From Caldifarciminota bacterium (GTDB taxonomy: Bacteria; Hydrothermota; Tepidihabitantia; SM23-42): a stretch of 6,059 nucleotides of DNA. Numbering within the stretch: position 1 is the stretch's first letter; each line of letters begins with the position of its first letter. The stretch is from assembly GCA_030671005.1 (NCBI GenBank), contig DAOVAN010000100.1, positions 1-6,059 on the forward strand, read 5' to 3'. Made by a program: the position numbers and the translations under genes. The notes below the pieces were generated by a model. It did no database searches and had not been told where the DNA came from. It saw only the letters and a list, made by a program, of their open reading frames with translations. Positions 1-5,898 of this stretch are shown piece by piece.

Positions 1-19
1 GTAGAGACCTGACCCCAAA
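1..19. repeat. Possible end of a dispersed repeat with AGACCTGACCCC motif
   Basis: Directly after the SpoIID-like stop codon, the minus strand reads TTTGGGGTCAGGTCTCTAC to the window edge. The core GGGGTCAGGTCT / AGACCTGACCCC resembles a motif I associate with short dispersed repeats, often near REP-associated (Y1, IS200-like) transposases, in several environmental bacterial lineages. Only 19 bases are visible, no second copy lies in the window and no transposase is visible, so this rests on recognition of the motif and not on proof of repetition. It could instead be ordinary 3' untranslated sequence. Confidence 0.35.
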
Positions 20-1144
20 TCAGCGGATTCTTTTCAATCGTGTGTTGCGGTAGTAGTGGGACAATATCTGACGGTAGCTTTTCCTTCGGTTCGCCATCTC
101 GATGGCACCGTATTGACACATACCGACACCATGACCAAAACCTCTACCTTCAATGATGACTTTATCTTTCCTGGTCTTTATATCGAAGTAATTCGATTTC
201 AGCAATCCACTTGGGTCGCCAGGTCTTCCGAGCAGGGTTCTTATCCGGTAGGTCGGTATCTTATACTCGCTCTTATTGGTGACAACTACAATCTCCCTCA
301 CCCTCTTACTACGCCGGTTTCTTTTCAACTTGAAAGATCGGATCAACTCATCTTTACCGATATTTACTTTTATTCTTCTGAGACGATTCTTGAGATGTGT
401 GAAGAATTCCTTTTTCGTCATCACCTTATTCCATTCATAATAGGGGCTCTTCTCACAATAGCGACACCGGACACTACGTAGATAGGGCGGTGGATTGCCT
501 GACCAAGCATCATTGAAATCAGCTGTTCTTCCTCCACAAGTGGAATGGTACTTCGCCTCGATCGGCTGGTTCTTATAGAAGAGCACTTCTCCGCTGGTAC
601 TCTCCACGGCCTCATTCGTCAATCTCTTTTCCGCAGAGACACCTCTGTATACCTGGTCCTGTACCGTAGCGTACAAATCAAAACCCAATTGTGAATACTG
701 CCCCAAATGTGCCAGAGCATACGTTCTCGCTGCAACTGCTTGAGCCTTTGCTGCTTCAATTTGCTTCTCTGAAACCATACCTATTTCACAAGGCACCACG
801 CCTTTCAAATACTCCTCAAGATCCACAACATTAATGACCCATAGGTTGTTATCGATTCTTCTTATTTCTAATCCGCCTCGGTACTTGCGTCCGTTCACAA
901 CAACCACGCCGTCTCGAGGACCAAAGTGTTGCGGGAAGTTTTCTTTCAGGGTAATGCGGTAGTCATCACGATATCTGTCGTTTCTAATGCCACTTACGTC
1001 TACTCTATCCACGCCACATACTAATGCCACCCTGACCAGGTTATCTTTTCGTGGCTTACGCACATAAGGCATGCAATTCAAGCCCACGATTGCAACGAGG
1101 GCCAGAGTCAACTGCCACGCTTTTCTCGGTATCTCAACTTTCAA
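20..1144 (-). CDS. SpoIID/LytB-domain protein, probable secreted peptidoglycan lytic transglycosylase
   Basis: A 374-aa member of the SpoIID/LytB family. In spore formers SpoIID cleaves glycan strands stripped of stem peptides; relatives in non-sporulating bacteria are thought to act in cell-wall remodelling or division. Seen here: a basic N-terminus and a hydrophobic stretch (residues 11-24) that looks like a signal anchor. Cys24 follows Leu-Asn, a poor lipobox, so a lipoprotein is possible but not supported. The core runs from VVDLEEYLKGVVPCE, with the presumed catalytic acid Glu120, through KAQAVAARTYA (133-143). His200 and Cys203 in YHSTCGG match the metal-binding site described for SpoIID. 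The C-terminal signature GRGFGHGVGMCQYGA is at 333-347. An extra CRYC pair (227-230) is present. The start is TTG at 1144, inside the end of the Mut7-C gene (11-nt overlap), with no clear Shine-Dalgarno; an in-frame TTG 11 codons later would shorten the basic region. The stop is TGA. Family is certain, substrate inferred. Confidence 0.9.
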   Translation of the reverse strand: MKVEIPRKAWQLTLALVAIVGLNCMPYVRKPRKDNLVRVALVCGVDRVDVSGIRNDRYRDDYRITLKENFPQHFGPRDGVVVVNGRKYRGGLEIRRIDNNLWVINVVDLEEYLKGVVPCEIGMVSEKQIEAAKAQAVAARTYALAHLGQYSQLGFDLYATVQDQVYRGVSAEKRLTNEAVESTSGEVLFYKNQPIEAKYHSTCGGRTADFNDAWSGNPPPYLRSVRCRYCEKSPYYEWNKVMTKKEFFTHLKNRLRRIKVNIGKDELIRSFKLKRNRRSKRVREIVVVTNKSEYKIPTYRIRTLLGRPGDPSGLLKSNYFDIKTRKDKVIIEGRGFGHGVGMCQYGAIEMANRRKSYRQILSHYYRNTRLKRIR

Positions 1145-1595
1145 TTAGCGGTACACCCAGGATCGCCTCCACCTCCTTCATCATATTCTGATAGTGGCTT
1201 CCTTTCCAATAAACCCGGTCGCAGTGCGGACACTGCGCATACTTGTCAAAATTCTTATATGTGTAATAGGGGATTTTGTCCTTTATGTTTTCTTTCTCGA
1301 CAACGATCAACCTTTCGTTACAGACAACGCATCGTGCGAAAGGCGCGATTTCATCCCAAAGGTCGTGGGTATTGACGATATCAAACAACTGTCTTGCGGG
1401 TCTCGTCGTTTCGATAAAGAAAACATTCTCTTTACCCCGTAATCTGGTATTACGGGTCAAGATGATACGACCTTCTTTGCGGGCAGTGAGTAGAATAGCC
1501 ATCCCCTCATTAGAATACGACGCATCAACACCGATTATTCTCAGTAATTTACACAGCTTGCCCAACATCCCGTGGCAAATGAATCTCTTCGCCAT
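1134..1595 (-). CDS. Mut7-C (PIN-like) domain protein with C-terminal zinc ribbon, probably without nuclease residues
   Basis: A 153-aa protein with the Mut7-C architecture: a PIN-like domain (about residues 4-80) followed by a zinc ribbon with CVVC (89-92) and CPHC (122-125), ending in the family-typical YWKGSHYQNM (129-138). Relatives are annotated as putative RNases; their role in bacteria is poorly known. The N-terminal signature MLGKLCKLLRIIGVD (10-24) is clear. The acidic residues expected for a PIN-like active site are changed. The Asp that normally precedes xMLG is His8. The usual acidic 'DEELL' segment is shortened to Asn29-Glu30-Gly. The Asp of LTRD is Asn49. The zinc ligands are intact, so the protein may have kept binding and lost cleavage. 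It starts at ATG 1595, 9 nt after the delta' stop, without a recognisable Shine-Dalgarno, and ends in TGA. It lies in the same apparent transcript as the delta' and SpoIID-like genes; nothing links the three functionally. Confidence 0.85.
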   Translation of the reverse strand: MAKRFICHGMLGKLCKLLRIIGVDASYSNEGMAILLTARKEGRIILTRNTRLRGKENVFFIETTRPARQLFDIVNTHDLWDEIAPFARCVVCNERLIVVEKENIKDKIPYYTYKNFDKYAQCPHCDRVYWKGSHYQNMMKEVEAILGVPLIES

Positions 1596-1604
1596 TTTCG
1601 GAGA

Positions 1605-2552
1605 TTAGGGCAGTCTCAACAACACGTTGAACAGATGCAACAATCTGTTTGGATTCTTCTCAAGCAAATTTATGTTTTGATTTAGCAACATTATCGTGTC
1701 AATTGTTTTATCCATGGTGTTTCTTTTCGCCTTCTTTGCAATCTCGAAATCATAGCCGGTGTTGCCGACCATATTCAATTTTCTGTAAAATACCAGACGG
1801 TATAACAACAGCAATGGATAGTAGAGTTCCACAACTCTTTTTCTCTCATAGGCGCCTGCATAAAAGGCAGCACTCATCACGCTGAGGGGTGCCTTTCTAA
1901 AAATATCCATCACATTATCGATCATACCACTCTCGCGCAAGGCCAAAACCTCCCCGGCACTGCCGAGCAGGAAATCATCTTTTCCGTCAAAAACAACCTC
2001 TGCGATCTGCTCGGCATTCAGGTATGTGAATGGAACAATCTGACAGCGCGAACGTATCGTAGGCAACAAGAATTCAGGTCTTGAGCTCGTAAGGATGAAT
2101 ACCGTATCAACTGGCGGTTCTTCAAGCGTCTTGAGAAAATAATTGGCTGCTTGGTCTGTCATCCGCTCTGCTTCAAGAATCAGAACGACACGCTTGGCAT
2201 CAGTACCTGGCATATGCACGAGGCGTTCGGTTAAATTCCTCATCTGCTCAATCAAAATCGATGCGCGGTCTTCAACCTCAATGAGTGCATTATGGGGTAA
2301 ATACTGCTGTGAATATTCATAGATTTTTTCTTTCTTTTCCTTTATCTTCGAAGGAATCGGCGTAATGAGCAAAAAATCTGGTGAATTTGGAGGACAATCG
2401 AGCGTCTTCGCTAAAGCAAAACCCAACATACGTTTACCAACACCACGCGGTCCTACAAGAAGAAAATTGTACAGATTATTCTTGCTAACCGCCGTTCGGA
2501 TGAACTTCTTTGCCGTTTTCTGGCCTACAATATCATCGAGGTAATCCACCAC
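1605..2552 (-). CDS. holB: DNA polymerase III delta'-type clamp-loader subunit
   Basis: An AAA+ protein of the clamp-loader family, about 315 aa, best read as the delta' subunit that helps load the sliding clamp during replication. Residues, counted from TTG at 2558: DDIVGQ (8-13); Walker A-like GPRGVGKR (36-43); LILEAERMTDQAANYFLKTLEEPP region (126-149), which is the degenerate Walker B and sensor-facing helix; and the arginine-finger SRC at 170-172. Walker A ends in Lys-Arg, not Lys-Ser/Thr, so ATP hydrolysis is unlikely, as is usual for delta'. The four-cysteine zinc module between Walker A and the LIEV strand, common in DnaX and many delta' proteins, is missing; a lysine-rich linker (70-78) is there. 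The C-terminal half (about 200-317) is helical and divergent, as expected for the collar domain. The longest frame starts at TTG 2558, but that codon overlaps a TATAAT box, so I prefer GTG at 2552 (or 2549), read from a leaderless mRNA. The stop is TAA. Confidence 0.85.
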   Translation of the reverse strand: MVDYLDDIVGQKTAKKFIRTAVSKNNLYNFLLVGPRGVGKRMLGFALAKTLDCPPNSPDFLLITPIPSKIKEKKEKIYEYSQQYLPHNALIEVEDRASILIEQMRNLTERLVHMPGTDAKRVVLILEAERMTDQAANYFLKTLEEPPVDTVFILTSSRPEFLLPTIRSRCQIVPFTYLNAEQIAEVVFDGKDDFLLGSAGEVLALRESGMIDNVMDIFRKAPLSVMSAAFYAGAYERKRVVELYYPLLLLYRLVFYRKLNMVGNTGYDFEIAKKAKRNTMDKTIDTIMLLNQNINLLEKNPNRLLHLFNVLLRLP

Positions 2553-2557
2553 GTCCA

Positions 2558-2585
2558 ATTATATTGGAAATAGACGACCGGTCAA
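2558..2585 (-). promoter_or_regulatory. Sigma70-like promoter for the delta'/Mut7-C/SpoIID unit
   Basis: The minus strand has TTGACC (2585-2580), a 16-bp spacer and a perfect TATAAT (2563-2558), all in the 41-bp gap between the hflX stop and the delta' gene. The last T of the -10 box is the first base of the longest-frame TTG start codon. A start of transcription 5-8 nt downstream would fall on the GTG codons at 2552 and 2549, giving a leaderless message. No Shine-Dalgarno is present upstream, which agrees with this. Confidence 0.65.
2576..2583. promoter_or_regulatory. GACCGGTC palindrome overlapping the -35 box
   Basis: A perfect 8-bp palindrome shares four bases with the TTGACC -35 element of the delta' promoter and extends into the spacer. 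That is a suitable place for an operator, but 8 bp with no second copy is weak evidence and may be chance. Confidence 0.2.
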
Positions 2586-2600
2586 GACAATGCACCCGGC

Positions 2601-3710
2601 TTATTGAGCGAAGAAATACTCATACAGGTTTTCCCTCAAGGCATCAAGACCGAAACCCTTTGTTGCCGAGACAAACAACGCCCTCGGAAATTTCCTTTTG
2701 CATCTATCTTTTTCTTCATCGAAAAGCCGGTCGATTTTGTTGAAAACCAAAACACTGGTCTTAGCCTCGGCATGTATCTCTGCCAAAACATCTTCTACGG
2801 TCGCAATCTTCGCCTCCAGATCTTCAGCCGTAGCATCGACAATATGAATCAGAATATCAGCCTCTAGCACCTCGGCTAAGGTAGCGTGAAACGAGGCGAT
2901 AAGGTTGTGAGGTAAATCCTTCAAGAAACCGACCGTATCACTTATCAGCATCTTATGCCTCGGCGGAACGAACAGAACTTTTGTGTTTGAATCTAGTGTA
3001 GAAAAAAGTTGATCCGAAGTCACAAGCTTTGCGCGTGTCAAGGCGTTCACGAGCGATGATTTTCCAGCATTCGTGTAACCAACGACAGCGATCTTTGGCA
3101 TGTTGACTCTTCGCTTGCGCTGTACCTTCTTGGAATGTTCAATCTTCTGTAACATTCTCTTTAGAGTCGCTATTCGCTGCTTGATTCGTCTGCGGTCTAC
3201 TTCCAGCTTCTTCTCTCCCGGTCCCCTTGTGCCTATTCCACCACCTAGTCTCGAAAACTCGGAACCCATTCCAACAAGCCGTGGCAAACGGTACTCCAGC
3301 TGCGCCAGCTCGACCTGTAATTTCGATTCCTTGGTACGGGCATGCTTCGAGAAGATATCAAGGATTAAGGTTGTTCGGTCAACCACACGCACGCCGACGA
3401 TGTCTTCGACATTTCTGATCTGAGCCGCTGATAACTCGGCATCAAAAATTACGAGATCAATATCGAGTTCTTGACTGATTTTTGCCAGCTCTCTCGCCTT
3501 ACCGCCACCCAGCAAAGTCGCCGGATCGAATCTACGTCGCATCTGCATCAGGCTCTCTACCACCTCACCACCCGCAGTGATCGTAAGGCTGGTCAGCTCT
3601 TCGAGTGATTGTATGACGCGCCAGCGTGCTGTCCTGGAATCGACAACCGCTACGAGTAAAACCCTTTCCTTACCGTTCTCAGCGGGTTCTAGTAGTCTTT
3701 TTCGACTCAA
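2601..3710 (-). CDS. hflX: HflX, ribosome-associated GTPase
   Basis: A 369-aa HflX-family GTPase. Known members bind the large ribosomal subunit and split stalled or stress-inactivated 70S ribosomes. The N-terminal HflX domain holds GGGKARELA (68-76) and DLVIFDAELSAAQIRNVED (85-103). The linker carries the family hallmark LGGGIGTRGPGEKKLE (155-170), followed by a basic helical stretch (172-202). The GTPase domain shows G1 GYTNAGKSS (211-219), a switch-like FSTLD (236-240; FATLD is commoner), G3 DTVGF (258-262), G4 NKID (324-327) and G5 SAT (348-350). All nucleotide-binding motifs are intact. It ends soon after G5, so the C-terminal extension found in E. coli HflX is absent, which is common. 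The start is TTG at 3710, overlapping the TGA of the upstream phosphatidyltransferase by 4 nt (TTGA), which suggests translational coupling. No Shine-Dalgarno is evident. The stop is TAA. Confidence 0.95.
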   Translation of the reverse strand: MSRKRLLEPAENGKERVLLVAVVDSRTARWRVIQSLEELTSLTITAGGEVVESLMQMRRRFDPATLLGGGKARELAKISQELDIDLVIFDAELSAAQIRNVEDIVGVRVVDRTTLILDIFSKHARTKESKLQVELAQLEYRLPRLVGMGSEFSRLGGGIGTRGPGEKKLEVDRRRIKQRIATLKRMLQKIEHSKKVQRKRRVNMPKIAVVGYTNAGKSSLVNALTRAKLVTSDQLFSTLDSNTKVLFVPPRHKMLISDTVGFLKDLPHNLIASFHATLAEVLEADILIHIVDATAEDLEAKIATVEDVLAEIHAEAKTSVLVFNKIDRLFDEEKDRCKRKFPRALFVSATKGFGLDALRENLYEYFFAQ

Positions 3711-4288
3711 TCGTCTGATGAGCTTCGTTTCACAAAAATGATGCGCTGTAGTGTTGTCTGTAACGTTCCAATAGCAAGAATGACTATAATGTAAGGCATG
3801 AATCGTGGACCGAGCACAGATCCAATCACCAGTAGAACGATACGGGTGAGACGTTCAAAAAGACCGACCCGTGGTGAAATACCCAACCCCTCAGCCCTTG
3901 CTCTGGTATAGCTTACCATCATCGAACCGAATATCGCAACCACTATCCAAAACTGCACAAAGCTTACTCTATTGTAATAATAGAAGTACAAACCGAAATA
4001 GATGATGAATTCGTTAACGCGATCAACCGTGGAATCGAGAAAGCCCCCCAGTTTTGATATCATGTTCTTGCGGCGTGCAATTTCGACATCAAAGGTGTCG
4101 AAGATTCAACATAAGAAGAGAAAAATACCGCCTGCCCAGAAAATACCGCTCTTGTAGAAAAAGAACGCTATGACCGCCAAGACGAGGCTGGACATTGTGA
4201 TGATATTGGGGTGGATGTTCAACGCCACGAGAAAACTTACAACCGGTCTGACGAAAACCTTCCTGCCCATGTCTTTAATCTTATTCAT
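3707..4288 (-). pseudogene. CDP-alcohol phosphatidyltransferase interrupted by an in-frame TGA
   Basis: A reading frame of 194 codons including its final stop, with an in-frame TGA at 4108-4106 (codon 61). Both parts are in the same frame, so this is a nonsense change and not a frameshift. Read through, the second part begins IFDTFDVEIARR and continues KNMISKLGGFLDSTVD. It matches the family motif D-x2-D-G-x2-A-R-x8-G-x3-D-x3-D, except that the invariant Gly is Val (GTC at 4087-4085). Several hydrophobic membrane segments and a normal length for the family (about 193 aa) are kept. SYTRARAEGLGI...GLFERLTR resembles phosphatidylinositol-phosphate or archaetidylinositol-phosphate synthase-like members more than PgsA glycerophosphate enzymes, but the substrate is inferred. 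Its ATG at 4288 overlaps the rsmI stop by 8 nt and has a good Shine-Dalgarno. Options: a recently inactivated gene, a sequencing or assembly error, or readthrough. The ATG at 4063 could start a 118-aa fragment, but that would lack the first two motif aspartates. Confidence 0.8.
4082..4102. repeat. Perfect inverted repeat just after the in-frame TGA
   Basis: The minus strand has arms TTCGACA (4102-4096) and TGTCGAA (4088-4082) around the 7-nt loop CCTTTGA. Allowing one bulged C at 4103, AAT (4106-4104) and ATT (4081-4079) add three more pairs, so the stem reaches the A of the TGA codon. The repeat lies within the first Asp motif of the phosphatidyltransferase and includes the Val codon that replaces the invariant Gly. 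Confidence 0.5.
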
Positions 4289-4946
4289 TGCTACCTTCTA
4301 ATACAATCGTAAACTCGCCTTTATGCGATTTCAGCTTCTCTGAAACATCACTGACCCGGCCGCGGATTATCTGCTCATGATACTTGGTCATTTCCCGGCA
4401 TACGGCTATCTGTCGGTCCCCCAAGACTTCGAGAATTTCCCTGAGCAGTCGCGCTACTCGATTTGGTGATTCAAAAAACACTACTGTCCTCTTTTCTGCT
4501 TTCAGTTCTTCGAGCGCCCGCTTCCGTTGTCCCATTTTCTTCGGTAAGAAACCTTCAAAGATAAATCTATTCAGTGGTAATCCCGAAACGGTGAGCGCCG
4601 CAGTGACTGCCGATGGTCCAGGTACAGCATGAACATCGACTCCTTGCCGGATCGAAGCCCTGACGAGAATGTAACCAGGGTCAGATAATAATGGTGTCCC
4701 GGCATTTGTAATGAGCGCAACGCTCTTACCCTCTTTGAGCAGTGAAATGAGTTGGGGAAGACGCCTTTTTTCGTTCTGTTCGTAATAAGATAGGAGTTTT
4801 TTCTTAATCCCGTATTTCGTCAGCAGAACACCGGCACGCCTGGTATCTTCGCACGCGATTATATCTACATTCTTCAATGTCTGTATTGCTCGATATGTGA
4901 TATCCTGCATATTCCCAATGGGTGTTGTGACAATAAAAAGGGACAT
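4281..4946 (-). CDS. rsmI: RsmI, 16S rRNA (cytidine-1402 2'-O) methyltransferase
   Basis: A 221-aa member of the tetrapyrrole-methylase fold family that includes RsmI, which uses S-adenosylmethionine to 2'-O-methylate C1402 in the decoding centre of 16S rRNA. Visible hallmarks: N-terminal LFIVTTPIGNMQDITYRA (3-20), CEDTRRAGVLL (32-42), NAGTPLLSDPGY (81-92), VPGPSAVTAALTVSGLP (108-124), FEGFLPKK (130-137) and FFESPNRV (157-164), then CREMTKYHEQIIRG (183-196). The usual SDAGTP motif reads TNAGTP, with Asn81 in place of a strongly conserved Asp. At 221 aa it lacks the small C-terminal extension of the E. coli protein (about 286 aa), as many bacterial homologues do. ATG at 4946 shares one base with the preceding TAA (TAATG), with no strong Shine-Dalgarno, so coupled translation is likely. 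The stop TAA at 4283 lies inside the start of the phosphatidyltransferase frame. Confidence 0.95.
   Translation of the reverse strand: MSLFIVTTPIGNMQDITYRAIQTLKNVDIIACEDTRRAGVLLTKYGIKKKLLSYYEQNEKRRLPQLISLLKEGKSVALITNAGTPLLSDPGYILVRASIRQGVDVHAVPGPSAVTAALTVSGLPLNRFIFEGFLPKKMGQRKRALEELKAEKRTVVFFESPNRVARLLREILEVLGDRQIAVCREMTKYHEQIIRGRVSDVSEKLKSHKGEFTIVLEGSNE
4294..4299 (-). promoter_or_regulatory. Shine-Dalgarno of the phosphatidyltransferase gene
   Basis: AGAAGG lies 5 nt before the ATG at 4288, inside the last codons of rsmI. It is the clearest Shine-Dalgarno in the window and fixes this start. It also shows that the ribosomes of this organism use Shine-Dalgarno pairing, although the promoter-proximal genes seem to be leaderless. 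Confidence 0.6.
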
Positions 4947-5896
4947 TAAATTTTCAACTTTGTGAAGTCAAAGAATTGCATAGATTTCAGGGCATAGCGG
5001 TAATCGGTCAAAATCCTTCGCGCGATCACCTCGCTCTCTTTACCCAGAAAAGTTGAAAAAGATCCATAGATGAGATCGAACATCCGTGCCATACCCTGGG
5101 CGAATAACTTTGGTTCTACGACAACTTCACCCCAGAATGACAGGTCCGATTCGATTTTGAATTTCTCGATGAAAGGAAATTCCTTCTGGGCAGTAGTCTT
5201 CGAACTCGTCACGGTCCGCAAGACAAGGGATTGCCCTAATAGATGTGCATAGCTCTTGAGCAAGGAACGAAATATCTTGCAGAACATCTCCACCTGTGCC
5301 GGAGTTGCTTGTTCCGCAATTGCTTTTTCGACACGGTCAAAAACTGCCACCCTGGTCTCTGGTTTCGTCAGAATCGGGTAGACTTCCTCTTCCGATGCCT
5401 TTTCTGCTCTACCCGCGATATAACACGCTGGTATTACCCCGTTCTCAAAATGTGCAAATGACTCGTCGAGACCTGATCTCATCCATATAAATCCATTAAA
5501 TTTCGCGTTCTTCAATTTCTCGACAAATATTCTTGGCTGAATCCTTGACAGGTCAACCTGACTCTTGAGCGGCTTCAACGTAATTGAAGAAATTATCAAC
5601 TTCAGCAGAGTTTCATCCGTTTCGTATTCACTCAATGTACCACTAATAGCTCTCTTTGCCTTTTCCACAATTTCATTAATTGGTACAATCATCCTTCTAT
5701 CTTGAGTTATCCGAGCGGCATTGAAGGGTTCACCTTGATTCAAGAAAATGAGCTCGACAGCATCATGATAGTTTATCGATATATATCCTGATATGCGGTG
5801 GGCTCTTTCTCTCTTTGAAGCAGTCAGAACTTTGCTCAGATTGATGAATTCCAGTCGCGTATTTTCAATTATCGGGCGACCGCGGGGTAATTTCAT
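4946..5896 (-). CDS. Unrecognised 316-aa protein with an internally duplicated domain
   Basis: I do not recognise the family with confidence. The protein has no signal peptide, no clear membrane segment and no enzyme motif that I can see, so it is probably cytoplasmic. It contains what looks like a duplication. Residues 16-63 include ISGYISI...ELIFLNQGEPFNAARI; residues 115-162 include FNGFIWM...SFAHFENGVIPACYIAG. Each repeat has the order helix, 'GY/F-I', polar loop, 'F-x-x-G-x-x-x-A'. This recalls DUF4388-like domains of regulatory and gliding proteins, where a strand ending in 'F-x-x-G-x-I-x-x-A' is typical; the link is only by pattern. The C-terminal third (about 200-316) looks helical with an aromatic-rich middle. 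The start is ATG at 5896, with no alternative start nearby, no Shine-Dalgarno, and a promoter directly upstream. It is the first gene of the unit and overlaps rsmI by one base. Confidence 0.8.
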   Translation of the reverse strand: MKLPRGRPIIENTRLEFINLSKVLTASKRERAHRISGYISINYHDAVELIFLNQGEPFNAARITQDRRMIVPINEIVEKAKRAISGTLSEYETDETLLKLIISSITLKPLKSQVDLSRIQPRIFVEKLKNAKFNGFIWMRSGLDESFAHFENGVIPACYIAGRAEKASEEEVYPILTKPETRVAVFDRVEKAIAEQATPAQVEMFCKIFRSLLKSYAHLLGQSLVLRTVTSSKTTAQKEFPFIEKFKIESDLSFWGEVVVEPKLFAQGMARMFDLIYGSFSTFLGKESEVIARRILTDYRYALKSMQFFDFTKLKI

Positions 5897-5898
5897 AG

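Noticed and set aside
56..481. 141-aa plus-strand open frame
   Set aside because: It lies antisense to the well-supported SpoIID-like domain, has no recognisable motif, and reads as a mirror of that gene.
1072..1144. Lipoprotein signal on the SpoIID-like protein (Cys24)
   Set aside because: The residue before Cys is Asn and the box VGLNC departs from the usual small-residue pattern, so a signal anchor is the safer reading.
1276..1608. 110-aa plus-strand open frame opposite the Mut7-C gene
   Set aside because: The minus-strand protein has clear zinc-ribbon and PIN-like signatures; the plus-strand frame has none.
2559..2600. Rho-independent terminator after hflX
   Set aside because: The gap has G/C-rich patches and a short palindrome but no stable hairpin followed by a T run; the promoter explains this stretch better.
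3100..3423. 107-aa plus-strand open frame opposite hflX
   Set aside because: It is fully antisense to the conserved HflX linker and GTPase domain, with low-complexity Ser/Arg/Leu content typical of shadow frames.
4082..4108. Selenocysteine insertion at the in-frame TGA (Cys-TGA with a downstream hairpin)
   Set aside because: The loop begins only 10 nt after the TGA and lacks a G in its first two bases, unlike bacterial SECIS elements. No selenocysteine is known in this enzyme family, and the nearby Gly-to-Val change suggests damage.
20..4108. Reassigned genetic code (TGA as Gly or Trp)
   Set aside because: TGA ends the SpoIID-like, Mut7-C and phosphatidyltransferase genes exactly where the families should end, and no other in-frame TGA interrupts a conserved gene here.
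4061..4110. Frameshift between the two parts of the phosphatidyltransferase
   Set aside because: The distance from the TGA at 4108 to the ATG at 4063 is a multiple of three and the codons between them encode the expected motif, so both parts share one frame.
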